Counted from the stretch's first letter, positions 51,739-60,171 are shown. The stretch is DNA of 64,000 nucleotides from Piscinibacter sp. XHJ-5 (GCF_029855045.1 NZ_CP123228.1:6200001-6264000); one strand, 5' to 3'. Program-made: numbers and translations. Notes: generated by a model not told the origin, from the letters alone.

Positions 51739-51990
51739 TCAGTGCCGCGAGGACGGCTCGCGTCGGAGGTGAACCTCGGTGCCGGCCAGCGTCATCGTGC
51801 CTTCGCGGTCGACGCTGACATGGCGGCCGTCGGGCAGCTTGTACTCTGCGAGCCCGGTGGACTCCCAATGCCCCTGCGGATCGGGAACCGCGTCGAGGCG
51901 CGCGAGGTGTTCGTAGGCCTGGATGCGATAGGTCTGGCCGTCGCTGCCGCGGGCCGTGAAGGTCTCGAGCAGGCGAAGCATCTTTTCCAT
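51739..51990 (-). CDS. Small hypothetical protein
   Basis: An 83-aa protein from ATG 51990, preceded by AAGGAG. The sequence 'FTARGSDGQTYRIQAYEHLARLDAVPDPQGHWESTGLAEYKLPDGRHVSVDREGTMTLAGTEVHLRR' looks like a small all-beta domain with repeated G-x-x-Y/H strands. No signal peptide is present. Similar short proteins are scattered through Burkholderiales without function. Confidence rests on the good ribosome site and balanced composition. Confidence 0.65.
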   Translation of the reverse strand: MEKMLRLLETFTARGSDGQTYRIQAYEHLARLDAVPDPQGHWESTGLAEYKLPDGRHVSVDREGTMTLAGTEVHLRREPSSRH

Positions 51991-52139
51991 GGAGCTTGTC
52001 TCCTTGCAAGGCATTCGAGAAATGAGGCACAGGTGGCAGGCATACAGCGTGCCTGTCCGCCCCTTCGTTTTTGCGGAGGGCAATGACGCCTCCCACGAAC
52101 TACTGTGTAGGCTCGAACAACAGCGTTTGAGGAGAGATC

Positions 52140-52805
52140 ATGCGGTGGACCCTGTCTCTCGCGGGCGCGCTGCTGGTGGCGGCAGCGCCTGTTTCAGCCC
52201 AGACCGTCTGGACCGATTGGACCAGCGCCTCGCCGGGCAGCGGAGGCTCGGCGGCGGGAACCCTGGACGGCTCGGCCGTCAGCTACAGCGGGCAGGTGCT
52301 GGGCGGCGTGACCTACACCAATGGCGGCTTCGCCTCCAGCTGGGCGCCGAGCACGTCGTTCGTCGGCGGCACCGTGACGGCGGGCCCGGCGAGCGTGGGG
52401 GACATCATCGCGTTGAACGGGGCGGCGCCCGGGACGAACACGCTGAGCTTCGCGACCCCGGTGACGAATCCGGTATTCGCCATCTGGAGCCTGGGTCAGC
52501 CGCGAACGCCGGCGTCGTTCACCTTCGACGCGACGCCGACATTCCAGGTGGGCGGCCCGAACGTCAGCTACGGCGGGAGTGCGATCACCGTTTCCGGCAA
52601 CACGGTGAGCGGGCTCGAAGGCAACGGCGTGGTGCAGTTCCTGGGGACTTTCTCGTCCTTGTCGTGGACAAACACCTTGGAGCACTACTACGGCTTCACC
52701 GTAGGGGTGGCCGGAACGACGGCGGTCATCCCGGAGCCGGGAACGTGGGCGTTGATGGGGCTCGGTCTCGCTGCGCTCGGGGTGGCCAGGCGCCGGCGTC
52801 AGTGA
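52140..52805 (+). CDS. PEP-CTERM sorting-domain protein
   Basis: A 221-aa protein. A signal peptide (residues 1-20, 'LAGALLVAAAPVSAQ') is followed by a Gly/Ser/Thr-rich beta-type mature region. The C-terminus is a textbook PEP-CTERM signal: PEP in 'VIPEPGTWALMGLGLAALGVARRRRQ', a hydrophobic stretch and an Arg cluster. Such proteins are processed by exosortase and linked to exopolysaccharide or biofilm. No exosortase is in the window. GAGGAG precedes the ATG. Confidence 0.9.
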   Translation: MRWTLSLAGALLVAAAPVSAQTVWTDWTSASPGSGGSAAGTLDGSAVSYSGQVLGGVTYTNGGFASSWAPSTSFVGGTVTAGPASVGDIIALNGAAPGTNTLSFATPVTNPVFAIWSLGQPRTPASFTFDATPTFQVGGPNVSYGGSAITVSGNTVSGLEGNGVVQFLGTFSSLSWTNTLEHYYGFTVGVAGTTAVIPEPGTWALMGLGLAALGVARRRRQ

Positions 52806-52821
52806 CGCTCGCGAGCTCGCT

Positions 52822-52908
52822 GGTGCCCGCCTGGGCACCGGCCTGATGTTGCTGCAGGCTCTCGAAGCCGCAGGGCCTGACGGATCGACATGGCTCGATG
52901 TCGATCCG
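52822..52908. terminator. Two hairpins after the PEP-CTERM gene
   Basis: GGTGCCC-GCCT-GGGCACC sits at 52822-52839. A perfect 11-base-pair stem (CGGATCGACAT, loop GGCTCG, complementary arm) is at 52881-52908. Neither has a strong U-run. They fill most of the 175-bp gap before the amidase gene and probably end the upstream transcript. Confidence 0.45.
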
Positions 52909-52980
52909 GGTATTTGACCGTGCGCCCTTCGCGTGTCAGTCTGGAAGCGCCATGCATTGTGTCGTTGCACAGCCTTCCGG

Positions 52981-54480
52981 ATGAACGAGGAACTCTGCTT
53001 CCTGCCCGCCACCCGCTTGCGCGAAGCGATCGGTCGCCGTGACGTGTCGCCTGTCGAATTGGTGCAGGCGGTGCTGCACCGAGCCGAACGATTGCAGGGG
53101 CGACTCAATTGCTTCATCACCCTCTGCCACGACGAAGCGCTGCGTGAGGCGCGAGCCGCGGAGAGTGCGCTGATGCGGGGCGAGCCGCTCGGCTTGCTGC
53201 ACGGCATCCCGTACGCCTGCAAGGACCTGGTCGACACGCGCGGCGTGCGCACGACGCTCGGCTCCAGGCTGCACGCCGCAAACGTCCCGGACCACGATGC
53301 GGTCGCCGTGCAGCGTCTTCGCGCACAAGGCGCCATCCTCATCGGCAAGACGACGACGTCGGAGTTCGGTGCCAAGTGCCTCACCGATGCACCGTTGTTC
53401 GGGCGGACGCCGAACGCGTGGAACCCGCGGCACACCAGCGGCGGGTCCAGCGGCGGCGCTGCCGTCGCAGTCGCCAGCGGCCTCGCCCCCATCGGCGTGG
53501 CCACCGACGGCGGAGGCTCCACCCGCATACCGGCTGCCTGCAACGGTGTGGTGGGGTTGAAGCAGAGCATGGGTGTCGTGCCGCATTCGCAGGCGCTCGA
53601 TGCATTCGGCAACCTGACCTACGTCACGCCGATGTCGCGGACGGTCGCCGACACGGCACTGATGCTCCAGGCGATGGCCGGTGAGCACCCCTCGGATCCA
53701 TGGTCAGCCGGGGTGCCGTCGTTCGACCCTCGCGGTGCAGCGCCCGGCGGGGGTGATCTGCACGGCAAGCGGGTGCTGTTCGCTCTCGCGCCGTCAGGCC
53801 GCCCCATCGCCGGCGACGTTCGCGCGTGCTTCTTGCGCGCCGTCGGCAGGTTGGCGGACCTGGGAGCCGAGCTGGTCGAGATGCCCACCGACGGTTGGGA
53901 CATCGAGCCGCTCTGGCGCACCATCAACCACACGGTGTGGCGTGCGCGATTCGCGGGCCTGGCGCAGCAGCATTCGGCCGAGATGAGTCCCTCATTGATT
54001 CGTCAATTGGAGCTCGCCAGCCAGTACAGCGCCGTGGACTACCAGAGCGCGAACTTCGAGCGGACTCGCCTGTTCCGTCGCGTCCAAGGCTTGCTCGCGG
54101 AGCACCACTTCATCGCCGTCCCGACGCTGTCCCGGACCGCACCATCGATCGACCAGGACCTGTTCGATCCGCTGGAGATCGACGGTCGCTCGTACGCCGA
54201 GATGCGACCGAACTGGTTTCCCTGGACGATGCCTTTCAACTTGACCGGCCATCCGGCCATCACCTTGCACTGCGGATTCGGCGGGGATGCCCTTCCCGTC
54301 GGCATGCAACTGATCGGTCGCCTGCGTGCAGAAGCCGAGTTGCTCCAGGCTTGCGCGCTTTTCGAACAGGCCAGCGATCTGCTCGATCATTGGCCCGACC
54401 CGGACGGCACTGATGGCTGCCGCGCGGGGTCCCCCGGGTCAAGCAGCCTTGAACCGCCTGGAGGAGGCCGAGCGCCATGA
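52981..54480 (+). CDS. Amidase-signature family hydrolase
   Basis: A 499-aa protein from ATG 52981. The Ser-Ser-Lys triad is visible: Lys in 'YACKDLVDT', cis-Ser in 'TSGGSSGGAAVAVASG' and nucleophilic Ser in 'TDGGGSTRIPAACNGVVGLKQS'. The length fits GatA-like amidases, but no gatB/gatC is nearby, so a catabolic amide hydrolase is likelier. Its end overlaps the hemerythrin-like gene by four bases. Confidence 0.88.
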   Translation: MNEELCFLPATRLREAIGRRDVSPVELVQAVLHRAERLQGRLNCFITLCHDEALREARAAESALMRGEPLGLLHGIPYACKDLVDTRGVRTTLGSRLHAANVPDHDAVAVQRLRAQGAILIGKTTTSEFGAKCLTDAPLFGRTPNAWNPRHTSGGSSGGAAVAVASGLAPIGVATDGGGSTRIPAACNGVVGLKQSMGVVPHSQALDAFGNLTYVTPMSRTVADTALMLQAMAGEHPSDPWSAGVPSFDPRGAAPGGGDLHGKRVLFALAPSGRPIAGDVRACFLRAVGRLADLGAELVEMPTDGWDIEPLWRTINHTVWRARFAGLAQQHSAEMSPSLIRQLELASQYSAVDYQSANFERTRLFRRVQGLLAEHHFIAVPTLSRTAPSIDQDLFDPLEIDGRSYAEMRPNWFPWTMPFNLTGHPAITLHCGFGGDALPVGMQLIGRLRAEAELLQACALFEQASDLLDHWPDPDGTDGCRAGSPGSSSLEPPGGGRAP

Positions 54481-54935
54481 CCGACATCTACGACGAACTG
54501 CGCGCCAGCCATGCCAAGCAGCGACGTCTGTGCAGCAGCATGGTGCGCACGCTGGCAAGGAATCCCGCGAAACGCGAGGCCTTGTTTCGCGAACTGCGCA
54601 TCGAGCTTGCCGCGCATGCCGCGGCAGAGGAGCGATATCTGTACGTGCCGATCCTGATGTACGACATGGGCCTGAACAGCGCACGTCACGCGCTGGCCGA
54701 GCACCACGACATGGACGAGTTGGTGGAAGATCTTCGGGCGCTGGATTCGTCCGGACAGGCCTGGGGCACCAAGGCCAGCGAGCTGGTGCACAAGGTGCGG
54801 CACCACCTGAAGGAGGAAGAGACCAAGTTCTTCCAGGTGTCGGGAAAGCTGCTGCGCCCCGCGCAGAAGGTGCGACTGGCGCAACAGTACCGAAAGGACT
54901 ACGGGAGGATGCTGGAGGTCGTGGCGCAGCGCTGA
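54477..54935 (+). CDS. Hemerythrin (HHE) domain protein
   Basis: A 152-aa four-helix protein. Iron-ligand-type residues are 'RASHAKQRRL' (H), 'IELAAHAAAEERYLYVPI' (HxxxE), 'ALAEHHDMDELV' (HxxxD) and 'VRHHLKEEETKFF' (HxxxE). Such small HHE proteins bind a di-iron centre and act in oxygen or nitrosative sensing, or iron storage. The ATGA overlap with the amidase gene indicates translation coupling, although the two activities have no obvious link. Confidence 0.85.
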   Translation: MTDIYDELRASHAKQRRLCSSMVRTLARNPAKREALFRELRIELAAHAAAEERYLYVPILMYDMGLNSARHALAEHHDMDELVEDLRALDSSGQAWGTKASELVHKVRHHLKEEETKFFQVSGKLLRPAQKVRLAQQYRKDYGRMLEVVAQR

Positions 54936-54989
54936 CATCCGACTCGAGGCGCATGCCGACGCGCACCGATTACTCGCAGGGAGAAACTC

Positions 54990-55256
54990 ATGCGCACCGT
55001 TCTGTTCCTGCTTGCCGGGCTGCTGCTGCTGGCAGCTTTCCTTGTCTTGGCCAGGCTGTTCGCCACGCACTATCCCGGCGCATCGGGCGTAGCGCTTGTC
55101 GTTTTCGTCGTGCTGTGGTTCGTCGTGGCAGCGTTCAACATGTGGGTCGGTATCGCAAAGGCCGGCTACTCCATCGCCGAAGAGCTGCCCATCTTCCTTC
55201 TCCTCTTCGGCGTCCCGGCGGCGGCAGCGGCTGTCGTCAAATGGAGGCTCCTGTGA
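54990..55256 (+). CDS. Small integral membrane protein
   Basis: An 88-aa protein, with GGGAGA before the ATG. Three hydrophobic segments span nearly the whole length (residues 4-24, 32-55, 66-83), connected by short loops ('RLFATHYPGAS', 'GIAKAGYSIAEELP'). No family is recognised. It follows the hemerythrin gene after 54 bp on the same strand. Confidence 0.7.
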   Translation: MRTVLFLLAGLLLLAAFLVLARLFATHYPGASGVALVVFVVLWFVVAAFNMWVGIAKAGYSIAEELPIFLLLFGVPAAAAAVVKWRLL

Positions 55257-55334
55257 GCCGCTGTGGCGCTTCCAGCAGGCCCGCTTCCACCGCCGCCTCG
55301 TTTCAAACGTCGGGCCGTATCAGGAGGCCAGTTC

Positions 55335-55880
55335 GTGACCGAGGTCGTTTTCAGCACTGAGCGCTTGATCGTCCGCCGCTGGCGAGACTGCGACCTTCCA
55401 GCGCTTCTCGCCGTCTATGGTGACGCCGAGACGATGCGTTGGGTGGGCGACGGCAGGCCCATCACCGAGGAAGCGTGCGTCCAGTGGATCGAGGTCACCC
55501 GCGCCAACTACGAGAAGCGCGGGTACGGCATGTTCGCCGTCGAAGAGAAGGCTGCTCCCGGTGTGATCGGCTTTTGCGGCATCGTTCATCCCGGCGGCCA
55601 GGCGGAACCCGAGATCAAGTACGCCTTTGTCCGTTCCCACTGGGGTCGCGGCGTGGCCACCGAGGCTGTCGTCGGCCTCATCGACTACGCAGCCACCTCG
55701 CTTGGTCTGCAGTACATCATCGCGACCACTGCACCGGCCAATGTCGCCTCTCATCGAGTGCTGCTCAAGGCGGGCATGGAATACGGCGTTCTGCGCGACG
55801 ACGGCGATGAAAGCCACACGCAGTTGTTTCATTGGCACCGCCAGGCGCTCGGCTCGACGTCGACAAATCGTTCACCTTGA
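55335..55880 (+). CDS. GNAT-family N-acetyltransferase (RimJ/RimL type)
   Basis: A 181-aa protein with a GTG start at 55335, chosen because AGGAGG lies seven bases upstream and 'TEVVFSTERLIVRRWRDCDLPAL' is the usual N-terminus. The acetyl-CoA motif is 'YAFVRSHWGRGVATEAVVGLIDYA', and 'ANVASHRVLLKAGMEYG' follows. This subgroup (Acetyltransf_3) acylates ribosomal protein N-termini or small amines. The substrate is unknown. Confidence 0.87.
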   Translation: MTEVVFSTERLIVRRWRDCDLPALLAVYGDAETMRWVGDGRPITEEACVQWIEVTRANYEKRGYGMFAVEEKAAPGVIGFCGIVHPGGQAEPEIKYAFVRSHWGRGVATEAVVGLIDYAATSLGLQYIIATTAPANVASHRVLLKAGMEYGVLRDDGDESHTQLFHWHRQALGSTSTNRSP

Positions 55881-55895
55881 CGCACCATTTCCAGC

Positions 55896-56318
55896 ATGAA
55901 GCCTTGCATCACGCTGCTGACCCTCGGGGTCGACGACCTCGAGCGCTCGGTGGCGTTCTACCGCGACGGTCTGGGCTTCGACACGAAGGGCATCGTCGGC
56001 ACTGAACTCGAGAACGGTGCGGTCGCCTTCTTCAATCTCCAATCCGGCCTCAAGCTTGCCCTTTGGCCGCGCAAGAGTTTGTCGGCGGACAGCGGCCTGC
56101 CCCTTCAGGCGCCAAGTGCCACCGAGTTTTCCATTGGCCACAACGTCTCCTCGCCGCAAGAGGTTGATGCAGTCATGCAGCAGGCAGAACGTGCCGGAGC
56201 CAGGATCGTCAAGCCGGCGCAGCCGACCTTCTACGGGGGGCATGCCGGCTACTTTCAAGATCCGGATGGTCACCTGTGGGAGGTCGCATTCAATCCGGGG
56301 TTCGCAGACCTGGGCTAG
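55896..56318 (+). CDS. VOC-family (glyoxalase-like) protein
   Basis: A 140-aa protein with the paired beta-alpha-beta-beta-beta fold pattern: 'LTLGVDDLERSVAFYRDGLGFDTKG' and, in the second half, 'GGHAGYFQDPDGHLWEVAFNPGF'. The metal-ligand-like Glu/His positions of the family are partly kept (E near the end, H in DGHLWE). Members include lyases, dioxygenases and resistance proteins. This one cannot be assigned. Confidence 0.85.
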   Translation: MKPCITLLTLGVDDLERSVAFYRDGLGFDTKGIVGTELENGAVAFFNLQSGLKLALWPRKSLSADSGLPLQAPSATEFSIGHNVSSPQEVDAVMQQAERAGARIVKPAQPTFYGGHAGYFQDPDGHLWEVAFNPGFADLG

Positions 56319-56394
56319 GCGACCCACCAGCGCGGCTCATGAAGCCGCCGTCCAAGCTTTCCATCGAGCGCACATCGTGGGTCCGCAACGAAAA

Positions 56395-56424
56395 CGGGGC
56401 GCCCGACTCCCGCCGAACGCCCCG
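56395..56424 (-). terminator. Intrinsic terminator of the rtcB operon
   Basis: On the minus strand CGGGGCG and CGCCCCG form a seven-base-pair stem around a 16-nt loop, followed by TTTTCGTT. It lies 18 bp after the rtcB stop, inside the 123-bp gap to the convergent VOC gene. Confidence 0.6.
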
Positions 56425-56441
56425 AACTGGCCCGCCGCCCG

Positions 56442-57659
56442 TCAGCCCTTGACACACACCACCTGCTTCAACGTGTGCACCACATCGACCAGGTCGCGCT
56501 GCGCTTCCATCACCGCGTCGATGTCCTTGTAGGCCGCTGGCGTTTCGTCGATCACGTCCTTGTCCTTGCGGCACTCGACGCCCTCGGTCGCTGCGCGGTG
56601 ATCCGCCAGCGTGAAGCGGCGCTTCGCCTCCCCGCGGCTCATCACGCGCCCCGCCCCATGCGAGCAGCTCTCGAAGCTGTCGGCGTTGCCCTTGCCGCGC
56701 ACGATGTAGCTGCGCGCGCCCATGCTGCCGGGGATGATGCCCAACTGCCCGGCCTTCGCGCTCACCGCGCCCTTGCGGGTGAGGTACACGTCTTCGCCGA
56801 AGTGGTGCTCGCGGCTCACGTAGTTGTGGTGGCAGTTCACCGCCTCGATGTGGCTCTGGAAGCTCTTGCGGATCACCGTCTTCGCGGCTTCGATCACGCG
56901 CTTCATCATCACCTCGCGGTTGATGGCGGCGAACTTCTGCGCCCAGCCCACGGCGCGCACGTAGTCTCCGAAGTAGCGGCTGCCTTCCTCGAAGTAGGCC
57001 AGGTCACGGTCGGGCAGATTGGCCTGATGGCGCATCGCGTCCTGCTTGGCCAGCTCGATGAACATCGTGCCGATGAAGTTGCCCACGCCGCGAGAGCCCG
57101 AGTGCAGCATGAACCACACGTTGCCCGCTTCGTCCAGGCACACCTCGATGAAGTGGTTGCCGGTGCCCAGCGTGCCCAGGTGCTGGAGGTGGTTGGTCTT
57201 CTCCAGCTTGGGGTAGTCGCGGCAGAGCTCGGTGAACTCCGGCTCCAGCTGCGCCCACGCGGTGTTCACCGAGCCCGGCGCCTTCTGCCACGCCCCCGGG
57301 TCGCGGCTGCCGGGTTGGCGGCCGTGCGGCACTGCACGCTCGATGGCCGAGCGCAGCGGGCCCAGGTTGTCGGGCAGGTCCTGCGCGGTCAGCGTGGTCT
57401 TGCAGGCGATCATGCCGCAGCCGATGTCCACTCCCACCGCGGCCGGGATGATGGCCTTGATGGTCGGGATCACCGAGCCCACGGTGGCGCCGATGCCGAA
57501 ATGCACGTCGGGCATGACCGCGATGTGCTTGAAGACGATGGGCAGGCGCGCGGCATTCTGCAGTTGGCGCTTGGCTTCGTCTTCGACCGGCACGCCGCGC
57601 GTCCACATCTTGAGCGGTACGCCGCCGGCGACGTCTTCGTGGATGTGGTTGGTTTCCAT
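56442..57659 (-). CDS. rtcB: RNA-splicing/repair ligase RtcB
   Basis: A 405-aa protein, near the E. coli length of 408. Metal-ligand Cys81 is in 'VGVDIGCGMIACK', guanylylated His about 334 in 'ESCSHGAGRVMSR', and 'LGTGNHFIEV', 'HSGSRGVG' and 'NCHHNYVSREHHFGED' complete the Mn/GTP site. RtcB joins 2',3'-cyclic phosphate or 3'-phosphate to 5'-OH RNA ends, as left by many tRNA-cleaving toxins. It is the last gene of a minus-strand unit running from the tRNA array through slipin. No rtcA or rtcR is visible here. Confidence 0.97.
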   Translation of the reverse strand: METNHIHEDVAGGVPLKMWTRGVPVEDEAKRQLQNAARLPIVFKHIAVMPDVHFGIGATVGSVIPTIKAIIPAAVGVDIGCGMIACKTTLTAQDLPDNLGPLRSAIERAVPHGRQPGSRDPGAWQKAPGSVNTAWAQLEPEFTELCRDYPKLEKTNHLQHLGTLGTGNHFIEVCLDEAGNVWFMLHSGSRGVGNFIGTMFIELAKQDAMRHQANLPDRDLAYFEEGSRYFGDYVRAVGWAQKFAAINREVMMKRVIEAAKTVIRKSFQSHIEAVNCHHNYVSREHHFGEDVYLTRKGAVSAKAGQLGIIPGSMGARSYIVRGKGNADSFESCSHGAGRVMSRGEAKRRFTLADHRAATEGVECRKDKDVIDETPAAYKDIDAVMEAQRDLVDVVHTLKQVVCVKG

Positions 57660-57672
57660 GGTTTTCTTTCAT

Positions 57673-58437
57673 TCAGTGGCTCAAGGCATCGAACACGGCC
57701 TCCACCATGAGCGCCAATGGCACCCCGTGGTTGCAGCGAACCTGTGTGACATGAGCGAGGAAGTCAGGGTTCAGAAGCTTGGCGGTGAATGCAGCCTTGG
57801 TGGCTGGCGCCAGCATCCAGTCTTTGACAATCGCTTGCAGCCGATCGCGGTCGCTAGCGAAAGGGTTGGACAGCGACTGCTCGGGCCAGAAGTCCCAGTA
57901 CGTGCTTCGGACGAACTGCACTGTCGAGGCAGGCCCGGGATGCGCCGTCCAGTGGTGCAGCAGCGGAGTCAACGCCAGCCCACCCGCATCCGCCATGATC
58001 AGGAGCGACAGCGGATCGGACCCGCAGCCACAACCGTCGGCGCCATTCAGATGGTGATCGAAGTAGGCCAGCATGAACTCGTCGAGCACGCTGGACTCTT
58101 CCATCGTGAAGGAACCCGCCGGGCAGCGGCCGACACGATCGAGATTCAGCTCGACGGAATGGTGGGTCTCTTCGCCCGCCGCAACCAGTTCGAGCCAGCG
58201 CGGCAGCAGGTATCGAACTTCCGCTGCAGGTTGCACCAGGTCAGCCATGGCGCCCGTGCAGTACTGATAGAAGTGGCGCGCCGTCAGCATGCGCAAGGGC
58301 CAGGTTCGCATTTCGCGCTCCAGTTCCTCGGGGATGCAGCAGGACGTGCACACGTTCAGTGGCCCGTTCGGTGCCTTGTGGCCTCCGAACACCTCGTGGG
58401 CGCGCCGAACCGCACGTTGCAGAGCAGGCGTGGTCAT
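57673..58437 (-). CDS. Unknown Cys-rich protein between slipin and rtcB
   Basis: A 254-aa protein from ATG 58437, which has AAGGAGA upstream. It contains a CxxCC motif ('NVCTSCCIPEELEREMRTW'), then a helical region with 'HFYQYCTGAM', 'ETHHSVELNLDRVGRCP', 'DHHLNGADGCGCGSDP' and 'LLHHW'. The many Cys and His residues hint at metal binding. It has no signal peptide or membrane segment. I do not recognise the family. Its position, 13 bp from rtcB and 48 bp from slipin, says it belongs to the RNA-repair operon. Confidence 0.75.
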   Translation of the reverse strand: MTTPALQRAVRRAHEVFGGHKAPNGPLNVCTSCCIPEELEREMRTWPLRMLTARHFYQYCTGAMADLVQPAAEVRYLLPRWLELVAAGEETHHSVELNLDRVGRCPAGSFTMEESSVLDEFMLAYFDHHLNGADGCGCGSDPLSLLIMADAGGLALTPLLHHWTAHPGPASTVQFVRSTYWDFWPEQSLSNPFASDRDRLQAIVKDWMLAPATKAAFTAKLLNPDFLAHVTQVRCNHGVPLALMVEAVFDALSH

Positions 58438-58485
58438 GATCTCTCCTTGGGTTGAGGGCCTGCCGGAGTACCGGCAGGCTAGCAC

Positions 58486-59631
58486 TCAACGCAGCTTCAC
58501 CAGCCCGTTGAGCACCTGGTCCAGACCTCCGAACACGGAGATCTTGTCGATGCGCTCGGCCACGCGCTCCAGCGTCTCGAGCTCCTTCAGCCGCAGGGCG
58601 ACGGGGTTGTCCTCCATCACCTTGGCGGTGTTGAGCAGCGAGCGGGTCGCGGCCGTCTCTTCACGCCGACGAATCACGTTGGCCTCGGCCGACTTCCCGG
58701 CCTCGACCACCTGGGCGAGGATGGTCTTCATCTCGCCCGGCAGCACGATGTCCTTCACGCCCACGCCGTCGAGCTGCAGACCGTAGTCCGCGAGCTTGGC
58801 CTCGACCTGGGCGGTCACGACCTCGTCGATCACCGTCTTGTTCTCGAGCAGTTCGTCGAGCGAGCGCGTGCCCACCGCGGCGCGCAGGCCGAACTGCAGC
58901 TCGCGGTACAGGTGCTCCGCGGGCTTGGCCAGTTCCTTGTAGGCCTTGAGCACATCGGTGTAGCGCCAGGTGGCCGACAGGTTCAGCCGCAGGGCCACCT
59001 TGTCGCGGGTCAGGATCTCCTGGCCCGTCACCTCGAGCGCCTGCAGCCGCAGGTCGACGAGTTCCACCGACACGTTGCGGTTGAACTTCCAGAACGCGTA
59101 CGAGCCGGCCGCGAGCAGCCGCTCGACCTTGCCGTCGACCCACAGGATGCCGGCGCCGTGCTCGGGCACCTGCACCTGCAGCACGCCGGCCAGGCCTTGC
59201 ACTGCACGTTGGCGCAGCTGGGTCTGCACGAGGCGCGCCACCACGGCCTGCGGCACCTCGGCCGACGCCGCCGGACCGTCGATGGCGATCACCTCGACCT
59301 GCACGTCGACCAGGCCCTTCCAGTACAGGCGCCGTGTGGCCGGCGCCAGCACCTCGACCAGCGCGCCGTTCTCGCTGCGCAGGCCGACCTGGGCCTCGCT
59401 GAGCTCGACGCGCACGAACTCGTCTGCGACCACCGCCGGCTCCTTGGCCATGAGGTAGTCGGCCAGGACGTGCGTGAACGCCGGCTGCTCCAGCGCGAAG
59501 AGTTCCACGCGCAGGGTGTCGAGGCCGGCGAACAGCCAGTGCGTGCCGGGTTGCAGCACGCGCTCGAAATCGCCATTGCGCAGCAGCAGGCCGCGCTCGT
59601 TCTTCTTCACGGTGACACGCTTGATCTTCAT
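58486..59631 (-). CDS. Slipin/SPFH (band 7) protein of the RtcB operon
   Basis: A 381-aa protein from ATG 59631, with AAGGAG upstream. An N-terminal beta-rich region ('VTVKKNERGLLLRNGDFERVLQPGTHWLFAG') precedes the band-7 domain ('EILTRDKVALRLNLSATWRYTDVLKAYKELAKPAEHLYRELQFGLRAAVGTRSLDELLENK', 'VEAKLADYGLQLDGVGVKDIVLPGEMKTILAQVVEAGKSAEANVIRRREETAATRSLLNTAKVME'). No strong N-terminal membrane anchor is visible, unlike many slipins. Slipins of this type recur beside rtcB. They are thought to oligomerise, and their role in RNA repair is unknown. Confidence 0.88.
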   Translation of the reverse strand: MKIKRVTVKKNERGLLLRNGDFERVLQPGTHWLFAGLDTLRVELFALEQPAFTHVLADYLMAKEPAVVADEFVRVELSEAQVGLRSENGALVEVLAPATRRLYWKGLVDVQVEVIAIDGPAASAEVPQAVVARLVQTQLRQRAVQGLAGVLQVQVPEHGAGILWVDGKVERLLAAGSYAFWKFNRNVSVELVDLRLQALEVTGQEILTRDKVALRLNLSATWRYTDVLKAYKELAKPAEHLYRELQFGLRAAVGTRSLDELLENKTVIDEVVTAQVEAKLADYGLQLDGVGVKDIVLPGEMKTILAQVVEAGKSAEANVIRRREETAATRSLLNTAKVMEDNPVALRLKELETLERVAERIDKISVFGGLDQVLNGLVKLR

Positions 59632-59820
59632 GGGTGTTCTCCTTGTCTTGAAGCGTGTGTTGAATGGGTGCCGTTACAGCAACGGCCGCGGACGACGAAT
59701 GCCTGGGCCCGGAGGCCACGGTGCGCGTCGGCGGCTCCCACGCAGAGAACCACCTCGGCTGGCCGTGGATGCGAAGCCCCGCGTGCTCGGCGCACGAGCG
59801 GCCGCCGCTGATGCACGGTC

Positions 59821-59841
59821 GGGCCATCATTAAGATGGCCC
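59821..59841. other. Perfect hairpin in the leader of the slipin gene
   Basis: GGGCCATC-ATTAA-GATGGCCC is a perfect eight-base-pair stem in the 274-bp interval between the last tRNA-like element and the slipin start. It has no U-run. A smaller hairpin (GGTC-TTTC-GACC) lies at about 59861-59872. These may mark RNA processing or translational control. No protein gene is evident in the interval. Confidence 0.4.
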
Positions 59842-59905
59842 TCGGTGCACGTTCGGCGGTGGTCTTTCGACCGTTTGTTGCTGGAGATGGCTTATCAGGC
59901 CATTC

Positions 59906-59972
59906 GTTGGGAAGGATTCGAACCTTCGACAGACTCCTTTCAGAGTTGCTCTAACCGACTGAGCTACACAAC
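59906..59972 (-). tRNA. Degenerate tRNA-Phe(GAA)-like element
   Basis: A 67-nt element with a normal D-arm (GCTC-AGTCGGTTA-GAGC) and T-arm (GAAGG-TTCGAAT-CCTTC). The anticodon arm is reduced to ACTC-TGAAAG-GAGT with a six-nt loop, so GAA is readable but one loop base is missing. The acceptor is only about six bases (GTTGTG against CCCAAC, one mismatch) and no CCA follows. It lies three bases after the CCA of the reduced element upstream. A functional charging tRNA is unlikely. Confidence 0.65.
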
Positions 59973-59974
59973 AG

Positions 59975-60028
59975 TGGTGGTCATCCGGGACTCGAACCCG
60001 GCAGCTCGCGCTGCAACCTTTGATGACC
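59975..60028 (-). ncRNA. 54-nt mini-tRNA-like RNA ending in ACCA
   Basis: It has an acceptor stem GGTCAT/ATGACC (six bp, perfect) and a canonical T-arm (CCGGG-TTCGAGT-CCCGG). Between acceptor and T-arm is a single hairpin (CAGC-GCGA-GCTG) in place of both D- and anticodon arms. The 3' end is A-CCA, encoded. The regular acceptor and T-arm with encoded CCA argue against random decay. The element resembles a tRNA minihelix with a small side hairpin, and should still be seen by CCA-end and T-arm-reading enzymes. Confidence 0.65.
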
Positions 60029-60049
60029 CATTCCGCTGCTTCCGGCGGC

Positions 60050-60170
60050 GCGGCATGTGTGGCACCCACGGACGAATCCGGATGCCGCACACCGGCGGGG
60101 CGGGCTTGCGCCCCAACCCCTGACCTGTCAGCGATCGCCTTTCACAGCAGACTCTGGAGCACCAGAGCCC
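60050..60170 (-). other. Structured interval between HNH gene and mini-tRNA
   Basis: Three strong hairpins are visible on the minus strand: CTCTGG-TGCT-CCAGAG at 60152-60167, just after the HNH stop; GGGGCG...CGCCCC around 60097-60114; and GGCATCC-GGA-TTCG-TCC-GT-GGGTGCC at about 60060-60085. The last is a seven-base-pair acceptor-like helix capped by a UUCG loop. No reading frame fits the interval. They look like RNA processing or RNA-structural elements. Confidence 0.45.
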
Positions 60171-60171
60171 T

